Positions 5,687 to 10,622 of a DNA stretch of 10,622 nt are shown in pieces. The first letter of the stretch is position 1; every line of letters begins with the position of its first letter. The translations under genes were made by a program, and so were the position numbers. This DNA is from Oligoflexaceae bacterium (GTDB lineage Bacteria; Bdellovibrionota_B; Oligoflexia; Oligoflexales; Oligoflexaceae). Location of the stretch: positions 1 to 10,622 of the forward strand of contig CANJJY010000125.1 of the NCBI GenBank assembly GCA_947474445.1, written 5' to 3'. A model generated the notes under the pieces. The model did not search any database. It saw only the letters and a list, made by a program, of their open reading frames with translations, and was not told the origin of the DNA.

Positions 5687-7795
5687 GTGTTGCGCTATGT
5701 TAGGATTCTTGCACTCTTATCAGTAGGTTCCCTGAGTCTTCCCCTCTTCGGAGGCGAAGCGATTGAGTCGTCCCTGAAAAAAGCCCTTTTTACCTTGAAG
5801 CAACAGCAGGAAGAAAAGACTCGCAGCGCCGTGGCCAACCTCGCCGAACAGGTGCGGAGCGATATGGAACCAGCCAAGCGCTTGCAGGCATCCCTGATGC
5901 TCGCCGCCCATTACTGGGAAACCAATTACCGCCTGTCACGCTATTACCTTGGCATCGCCGAGGCCTTGAGGAATCCGACCTCTCCTGAACTGAGCGCCTA
6001 CGATTCAGAAATCGAGCACATGAAGGTTCGCTTTCGCCAGGCCGCCTTGCTCGATCAAGGCACCAAGCGGGAGCTCGAAGTTCAACTGAAGGCCAAGCCA
6101 GCTGAACCGATTCGCCTGTCCCTCGTTGAGATGCTGCTCGCCACCAACGATGCTCTGGGCCTCAACGACGATTATCTCACGACTTTCAAGACATACTACA
6201 GTGCCTATCCACGCCTCATTCGCAAGGACCGCTTTATCAAGCGGGTCGTTGCGATCTATCAGCAGAAGAAAGACGCTCCCAATTACTACAAGCAACTCGA
6301 GTCACTTCTCGATCAGTATCCTGTCACCGACGAAGCAAAGTGGGCACTGGAGCAATTGCTCGAGCATAGCAAAGGGGCTGAAGCTTCTTTACCCCGCTAT
6401 GCTTTTACCTACGGACTCTTGAAAAAAGTCTATCGCAATTCGTCCCATGATCCAGCGCAGCAGCAACGCGTCCTCGAGCTGATGGCCACCCCTCTACGGA
6501 AACAATCCGATGCACCAGCCTTGGCTCTCGATGCCGTCGAGACGATTCGCATCTATTGTCACCTCCAGCTGTTTCCGGAAGCTTTGGCTTTCGCCCAAAC
6601 TCAGCTTACTAAGCCTGAAACCCCGGTCGCCAAGCGCCAGGAGCTTCAGAACTGGATCGCCTTTATTTACTCGGAACGCGGCGACCACTCGGCAGCCTTA
6701 GTTCAGTATCAGAGTCCCATCGCGCGCCCGGCCGGCGATCTGATGTTTCAGGAGTCAGAAGCCAAGAGCTATATGAGTTCGCAGAACTTCGCAGCCGCCG
6801 CCCAACACTACCAGGCCCTGATGCACAAAAAGGATGGCCCTCGGTATCGCTGGTATTATTTTTGGAACCTGATGGCAAGTGGTCGGACCGAAAACGCCCA
6901 GACCTTTGCGAGCCGACAGCCCGATCGTATGTTCAACGAGCTTGAATTCAAGAGCGATGCAGCCCTTTATTGGCAAGCTAAGGCGTGGTTGAGCGCCGGT
7001 AAAGTCGAAAAGGCCGAACCGATGCTGCACCGATTATTCGAGCGTCCTAACCCCGGATATTATGGAGTTCTCGCGAAATCGGCTCTCGCCGAAGGTCTCG
7101 CCCTGGCGTCTAAACAAAATCAGAAGCTCGCGGAGGCAGCCGCCGGTTCCGGTGATGCGGAATCGCAGCCGGTCACGGAGGAAAATCTACTGGCCGCAAA
7201 GCCCATGCTTGCGGCGTATCGGGCACCTGGGGAAGGGGCCGAAGCTGCCCCTCTTCGCGAACGTCTCGATGAATTCCCCCTCGTCAAGAACGTGTTCGAG
7301 ATCGCCAAGACGATGGAAATCGATCCCTTTCTCGTCCTGAGCATCGTCCATTCTGAAAGTGCCTTCAACGCGCGTGCCCTCTCGGCAGCTGGTGCTCAAG
7401 GCCTCATGCAGATCATGCCCTACACCGCCGTGCGCCTGGCGCGCATGCTGGATGACAAAGAATTTCGCCTCGACCAGCTGCAAAGCAGCGATATGAATCT
7501 CGTCTACGGGAGCCTCTACCTCGCTCTCCTTCTGAATTACTACGGCGGCCATGCGATCCCAGCCGTCGCCGCCTACAATGCCGGCCCCAACGTGGTCAAC
7601 AAGTGGTTGGGGGAGTGTCGGAACTGTCCCGTCGATGCTTTCGTCGAGTTCATCCCTTATGCCGAGACACGAAATTACGTCAAAAAGGTAATGTCGACCT
7701 ATACAGGCTATCGTCTGAATGAGACTCGATCGATGCCTGAATTCGTTCATCAGAATCTTCCTAGTGATTTTTCCAAGCAGCCGAGTATCTTCTGA
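5687..7795 (+). CDS. Soluble lytic murein transglycosylase, Slt70 type
   Basis: The product has 702 residues. The GTG start has GGAG seven bases upstream. A signal peptide covers about residues 1-24 (MLRYVRILALLSVGSLSLPL, then FGGEA). Residues about 25-480 are a long, almost wholly helical superhelix of TPR-like pairs, as in the U- and L-domains of Slt70. The C-terminal GH23 domain carries catalytic Glu557 in HSESAFN, AQGLMQIMP at 570-578, AAYNAGP at 628-634 and a YAETRNYVKKV block near the end. The enzyme cleaves the MurNAc-GlcNAc bond of peptidoglycan in the periplasm with formation of a 1,6-anhydro end, and acts in wall turnover. It is a little longer than E. coli Slt70. One oddity is CRNC (Cys644, Cys647) in the loop after the NAGP motif. 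A linker of about 30 residues rich in Ala, Glu and Gly (about 485-525) precedes the catalytic domain. The phosphatase gene follows 40 bases later. Confidence 0.93.
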   Translation: MLRYVRILALLSVGSLSLPLFGGEAIESSLKKALFTLKQQQEEKTRSAVANLAEQVRSDMEPAKRLQASLMLAAHYWETNYRLSRYYLGIAEALRNPTSPELSAYDSEIEHMKVRFRQAALLDQGTKRELEVQLKAKPAEPIRLSLVEMLLATNDALGLNDDYLTTFKTYYSAYPRLIRKDRFIKRVVAIYQQKKDAPNYYKQLESLLDQYPVTDEAKWALEQLLEHSKGAEASLPRYAFTYGLLKKVYRNSSHDPAQQQRVLELMATPLRKQSDAPALALDAVETIRIYCHLQLFPEALAFAQTQLTKPETPVAKRQELQNWIAFIYSERGDHSAALVQYQSPIARPAGDLMFQESEAKSYMSSQNFAAAAQHYQALMHKKDGPRYRWYYFWNLMASGRTENAQTFASRQPDRMFNELEFKSDAALYWQAKAWLSAGKVEKAEPMLHRLFERPNPGYYGVLAKSALAEGLALASKQNQKLAEAAAGSGDAESQPVTEENLLAAKPMLAAYRAPGEGAEAAPLRERLDEFPLVKNVFEIAKTMEIDPFLVLSIVHSESAFNARALSAAGAQGLMQIMPYTAVRLARMLDDKEFRLDQLQSSDMNLVYGSLYLALLLNYYGGHAIPAVAAYNAGPNVVNKWLGECRNCPVDAFVEFIPYAETRNYVKKVMSTYTGYRLNETRSMPEFVHQNLPSDFSKQPSIF

Positions 7796-7820
7796 GGGTC
7801 CCTCCGGAATTTGACCCTCA
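7793..7820 (+). terminator. Hairpin between transglycosylase and phosphatase genes
   Basis: TGAGGGTC (7793-7800) is the exact reverse complement of GACCCTCA (7813-7820), giving an eight-pair stem with a 12-base loop. The stem starts on the stop codon of the transglycosylase. ATATCGGC follows rather than a T-run, so full termination is doubtful; partial termination or 3'-end protection within a two-gene transcript is equally likely. Confidence 0.4.
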
Positions 7821-7835
7821 TATCGGCGAGTCTGC

Positions 7836-8777
7836 ATGCGCTCTTTTTTGACCCTCGTTTTATTTTTGCTCCTGACCGCTCTGATCGCCTTTAATATCTG
7901 GCGCTGGCCCGCTCCGCGCTGGCAAGGTCAAGACCTCGTGGTCGAGCAAACCGTAGGCGACCGATTTGAGATCCTCTTTGTCGGCGATACCGGGACAGGA
8001 GGCGAAGCGCAGATGGCCGTCGCCGCTGCAATGGAAAAATACTGCGAAGCTCATCTGCCCATCGCCGTGGTGATGCTCGGTGATAATTTCTACCAAAAAG
8101 GCGTGCAAAGCCCGGAAGACCCGCAGTGGCAAAGCGCTTTTCTTCGCCCATACGGCACGCCCTGTCTCGGTCGACTCCCTTTCTACGCCTTGCTCGGCAA
8201 CCATGACTACAAGGGAAATCCGGCGGCAGAAGTGGCCTTCCATAGCCAAACTCCGCGGTGGGTGATGCCGCATCGCTTCTATGAGGTGAGGTTTGGCCAG
8301 CGCCTTCAGATCGTCGCGCTCGATACGAATATCCTCGATGTCTGCGGACTCGCTTCGTACTGCACGCTCGATTTCTTAAAGCAAGCGATCGCCCATCGCG
8401 ATCGTCGCACCAGCATCGTAGTCGGTCATCACCCCCTATCGAGTTCGAGCGAAAAATATCAGGACACCACCTTTCAAAGTCGGGTGCTGGAAACGCTGCT
8501 TTGCGAGAAGGTTCCTATCTACATCGCAGGCCATGCTCATCAGCTCGAACACCGACGAGGTCAGCTCTGCGAGCTGGATGAGATGATCAGCGGCGGGGGT
8601 GGCGCCGAACTCTATGCGGTACGTAAACAGGATTCGGGGAGCCTCTTCGCTCGCTCGACCCATGGCTTTTTAAGCGTCAGAGTCGATCCCGATGCCCTGT
8701 ACTTTGATTTCTACAATCAGAATCTCGACCGCCTCTATAGCTATATGCGTCCAGAGCCGGGCCAAGGTACTCCTTGA
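7836..8777 (+). CDS. Purple-acid-phosphatase-like metallophosphoesterase, membrane-anchored
   Basis: The product has 313 residues. Residues 3-20 are a hydrophobic helix, either an uncleaved anchor or a signal peptide, so the catalytic domain should be periplasmic. All five purple acid phosphatase blocks are present: GDTG (Asp51), GDNFY (Asp83 and Tyr86, the iron-binding tyrosine that gives the family its colour), GNHD (Asn122, His123), VGHH (197-199) and GHAH (His233, His235). Size and motif spacing match the small mammalian-type TRAP/ACP5-like group, not the large plant enzymes. The expected reaction is two-metal hydrolysis of phosphate monoesters. Six cysteines (70, 110, 170, 176, 223, 245) could form disulfides in the periplasm. 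The start has GGCGAG five bases upstream, a modest site. The gene may share a transcript with the transglycosylase. It is unrelated in detail to the other phosphoesterase in the window, which lacks the GDNFY tyrosine motif. Confidence 0.88.
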   Translation: MRSFLTLVLFLLLTALIAFNIWRWPAPRWQGQDLVVEQTVGDRFEILFVGDTGTGGEAQMAVAAAMEKYCEAHLPIAVVMLGDNFYQKGVQSPEDPQWQSAFLRPYGTPCLGRLPFYALLGNHDYKGNPAAEVAFHSQTPRWVMPHRFYEVRFGQRLQIVALDTNILDVCGLASYCTLDFLKQAIAHRDRRTSIVVGHHPLSSSSEKYQDTTFQSRVLETLLCEKVPIYIAGHAHQLEHRRGQLCELDEMISGGGGAELYAVRKQDSGSLFARSTHGFLSVRVDPDALYFDFYNQNLDRLYSYMRPEPGQGTP

Positions 8778-8783
8778 GCCTTT
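8760..8783 (+). terminator. Likely intrinsic terminator of the phosphatase gene
   Basis: GGCCAAGG (8760-8767) pairs with CCTTG(A)GCC (8772-8780) around a TACT loop, with one bulged A at 8777. TTTCTCCTC follows at once. The hairpin spans the phosphatase stop codon and sits in the tight 10-base gap to the convergent exonuclease gene. The T-rich tail is imperfect, so confidence is moderate. Confidence 0.5.
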
Positions 8784-8787
8784 CTCC

Positions 8788-9534
8788 TCACTGCGGCGCT
8801 GCTGCTGCCGCACCATCGATCCAAAGCTCCTCGTGCGCATCCCGCAATCCTTGGTAGACTTCGCTTTTTAGAAATTCTCTTTCCCCATCCAAGGCGTCTT
8901 CGAGCACATCTTTGAACCACACGCGCTTTTGATTATCCCAGCGGTAGCGATTACTCCGCAGTTTATCTTTGACTTCAAAAGGTGCGGCGACTGCTGCGAT
9001 CCGGACTTCCCTGAGGTAGCTGCGCTGAATCAATTCGGGCAAATACGGAGCAATGAGACGAAAGGTGGTCGCACAATCAAACAGCGCGCGGTGGGCGAAG
9101 GCATTGACGAAGCCGTGATCAGCCGCCAGATAGTTGAGGGCCCGCGTGCGAAAGCCTTTTCCTTCCCAATCGATATGTTTCATGCTGCAAGCCCAATGGG
9201 AACTGAGACCGGCAAGTTCGGGGCGTCGCTCAGCAAAACCTCGATCGAAATCGGCATTGTGGGCAATGATAATCGCCGCGCGCTCCGTAATTCCCCGAAC
9301 AAAATCCCAACCGATCCTGTGCCCACGCAGGAGCTCATCGTTGAGGCCGGTGAGCTTTTGTATTTCAGGGCTTAAAGGCTTACCTGGGTCCTCGAGCGCC
9401 CCGTACATATTGAGGATCTGCGGCTCACGGCCGTCATCAGGGAGGGCGAATTCGAGCAGACCGATTTCAATGATGCTATCTTCATTAGGATCGATACCGG
9501 TTGTTTCAAAATCCAAAATAAGACCAAAATTCAT
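8788..9534 (-). CDS. DnaQ-like DEDDh 3'-5' exonuclease with extra C-terminal module
   Basis: The protein is 248 residues from ATG at 9534. GAGGA lies just upstream, and the product then begins MNFGLILDFETTG, the standard opening; a start at 9606 would add 24 atypical residues. The five DEDDh residues are all present: Asp8 and Glu10 in DFETTG, Asp97 in HNADFD, and His148 and Asp153 in HRALFDC. These proteins remove nucleotides from 3' ends of DNA or RNA with two metal ions. After the nuclease fold (about 1-170) comes a module with APFEVKD (184-190), YRWD (197-200) and KRVWF (203-207), then a charged helix and an Ala-rich tail. That Trp pattern follows the nuclease in other DnaQ-like proteins I recall and resembles small DUF5710-like modules. 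No polymerase gene is adjacent, so a repair or RNA-trimming role is as likely as proofreading. Confidence 0.88.
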   Translation of the reverse strand: MNFGLILDFETTGIDPNEDSIIEIGLLEFALPDDGREPQILNMYGALEDPGKPLSPEIQKLTGLNDELLRGHRIGWDFVRGITERAAIIIAHNADFDRGFAERRPELAGLSSHWACSMKHIDWEGKGFRTRALNYLAADHGFVNAFAHRALFDCATTFRLIAPYLPELIQRSYLREVRIAAVAAPFEVKDKLRSNRYRWDNQKRVWFKDVLEDALDGEREFLKSEVYQGLRDAHEELWIDGAAAAAPQ

Positions 9535-9716
9535 AAATTCCTCGTATTTGCATCCCGACCCTACCATCGCGACAAATTGGGGCCGCACTCTGGCAGGCAC
9601 TGTCAATGGGTGGTAAGATAAAGGAGAGAGTCTACCTTTCGACGCGGGGATATTCCTCGCCCCTACTATAAAGCAGCTCGCCTGTGGACCTCACAAGCGA
9701 ATTCTGGTGAGAGCCT
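9535..9716. other. Divergent intergenic region before the GAF signalling gene
   Basis: This 182-base gap separates two divergent genes. A TACTATAAA stretch at about 9664-9672 resembles a -10 element for the plus-strand gene but has no matching -35 box. A consensus TTGACA occurs on the minus strand near 9599-9604 without a -10 partner. Nothing else stands out. Confidence 0.4.
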
Positions 9717-10622
9717 ATGAGTTCGAATGCCCTCGACATATCTCTTGGACCTCAGGAGCAATCTCAGCTCGACGTGCAATTGACGAGTCTCAATGAGATG
9801 ATTGGTCTCTGCAGTCAAGCCGCGGGTTTGCGCAGCTTTCGCCTAGAAATGCCTGCGGACGGCGTATTCAGTCTCCTGCAAGAAGACATCAACCTCGTCT
9901 TTCTCGACGAGTCAATTTGGAAGAACGAGGCCAGCGTCAGCCCCTTTGCCAAGAAGTCGCAGGATACTTCCTTTTGCTTTATCTGCATCGGCACCGATCA
10001 AAGCGCTGCTCAGCTGCCTCCCGAGCTCGAATTTGCCAACTTTCGCTCGGTGTCCCTGCCCATTCGCGGGCATCAATTCGTACAGACGGTCAACAACTTC
10101 TTCCGCCTGCAGAGCCAGCTTCAAAAGGCCGATCGCACACAGAAGAATGTCAAGGAAACTAACGAAAACGTCAAATACGTCCTGCGCGTGTCTCGTGAAT
10201 TGAACGGCGTGCGCGATACGAAGAAGCTGCTCTCCTTGATTCTGCAGAAAGCCCGGGAGATCACCAACGCCGATGCGGGTTCGATCTATACCGTCGAGTG
10301 GAACGATCAAAGGGAATCCGATAGCCGCATCGTCTTCAAGGTCACGCAGAACGAAACGGTTCATCAGGAGCTCGAAGAATTCGTCATCCGCATCAGTGAA
10401 GACTCTATGGTCGGCTGCGCGGTCCTCTACCAACAATCGATCAATATCCCCGATCTTTATAAGCTCGATCCCGATCGCGATAAGAATCCCTACCACGCCA
10501 AGCACGATAGAACCTTCGATCTCAGAACCGGCTATCAGTGCCGCTCGATGCTGACGATTCCGATGTTCGACATCAGTTATCGCATCATCGGCGTCATTCA
10601 ATTGATCAATCGCCGCCGTCCC
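9717..10622 (+). CDS. Receiver-like/GAF signalling protein, 3' end missing
   Basis: The frame is open from ATG at 9717 to the window end (302 residues seen). GGTGA lies six bases before the ATG. There is no signal peptide, so it is cytoplasmic. Residues about 20-130 look like a divergent response-regulator receiver: NLVFLDES places an Asp (64) at the end of a strand, FICIGTD (88-94) fits strand four, and VSLPIRGHQFVQTV (112-125) fits the strand-five/helix-five edge. The usual Lys is absent from that last block. Residues about 131-162 are a heptad-like coiled coil (LQSQLQKADRTQKNVKETNE). A GAF domain follows, from RELNGVRDTKKLLSLILQKA through NADAGSIY and EDSMVGCAV to RSMLTIPM and IIGVIQLINRR. 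The missing C terminus should hold the output, commonly an HD-GYP, cyclase, kinase or SpoIIE-type phosphatase domain. The GAF call is strong, the receiver call moderate. Confidence 0.85.
   Translation, partial: MSSNALDISLGPQEQSQLDVQLTSLNEMIGLCSQAAGLRSFRLEMPADGVFSLLQEDINLVFLDESIWKNEASVSPFAKKSQDTSFCFICIGTDQSAAQLPPELEFANFRSVSLPIRGHQFVQTVNNFFRLQSQLQKADRTQKNVKETNENVKYVLRVSRELNGVRDTKKLLSLILQKAREITNADAGSIYTVEWNDQRESDSRIVFKVTQNETVHQELEEFVIRISEDSMVGCAVLYQQSINIPDLYKLDPDRDKNPYHAKHDRTFDLRTGYQCRSMLTIPMFDISYRIIGVIQLINRRRP

Noticed and set aside
7187..7837. 216-codon minus-strand frame over the transglycosylase catalytic domain
   Set aside because: The plus-strand GH23 motifs explain the bases fully; the antisense frame has no family signature.
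8386..8407. GCGATCGC plus a nearby inverted copy inside the phosphatase gene, reminiscent of cyanobacterial HIP1
   Set aside because: A single occurrence in codons for ordinary residues; GATC/CGATCG words are common across the window, so no repeat element is supported.
8792..8812. TGCGGC/GCCGCA inverted repeat at the end of the exonuclease gene
   Set aside because: It arises from a run of Ala codons and has no T-run after it on the minus strand; probably codon repetition and not a terminator.
9599..9604. Consensus TTGACA on the minus strand upstream of the exonuclease
   Set aside because: The bases 16 to 18 positions downstream are GC-rich (GGCCCC) and give no -10 element, so it was not called a promoter.
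9912..10601. 229-codon minus-strand frame at the right end
   Set aside because: The plus frame from 9717 is open to the window edge and encodes a clear GAF domain; the minus frame is its antisense shadow.

Overview
The window reads as ordinary chromosome of a Gram-negative bacterium. Two genes run off the ends, and there is no integrase, insertion sequence, CRISPR array, phage gene or RNA gene. The Gram-negative assignment rests on a lipobox lipoprotein, a periplasmic Slt-type lytic transglycosylase and a c-type cytochrome. Roughly even base composition, frequent TTG/GTG starts and many secreted or GAF-type proteins fit a Bdellovibrionota/Oligoflexia or other delta-proteobacteria-like genome. 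That taxonomic guess comes from general protein style and was not tested.

Layout, left to right. (1) 1-1671 (+): 3' part of an exported protein with two c-type haem motifs; the first lies in a planctomycete-cytochrome-like domain. (2) 1731-2186 (-): ABA4-like (DUF4281) four-helix membrane protein, convergent with gene 1 across a strong hairpin. (3) 2307-2585 (+): small secreted helical protein with one cysteine pair, divergent from gene 2. (4) 2742-3893 (+): membrane-anchored YaeI/YkuE-type metallophosphoesterase. (5) 3894-4157: gap with an unexplained protein-like reading frame on the minus strand. (6) 4158-4421 (+): orphan 87-residue protein with an excellent ribosome binding site. (7) 4484-5395 (-): 303-residue lipoprotein of unknown function. 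(8) 5687-7795 (+): Slt-type lytic transglycosylase. (9) 7836-8777 (+): purple-acid-phosphatase-like phosphatase with an N-terminal anchor. (10) 8788-9534 (-): DEDDh exonuclease of the DnaQ type with an extra C-terminal module. (11) 9717-10622 (+): N-terminal part of a signalling protein with a receiver-like domain, a coiled coil and a GAF domain, cut by the window edge.

The genes do not form one pathway. The strongest shared theme is the cell envelope: the cytochrome, lipoprotein, transglycosylase, secreted helical protein and anchored phosphatases are all exported or membrane-bound. Only the transglycosylase and the acid phosphatase (40-base gap, same strand) look like a possible operon. Several starts are corrected here from Shine-Dalgarno placement: TTG at 2186, GTG at 5395 and ATG at 9534.

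I found no convincing new multi-gene system. The items most worth a second look are the two-haem cytochrome family, the degenerate receiver in front of the GAF domain, the orphan genes at 3894-4421, and the ABA4 homologue in an apparently non-photosynthetic setting.
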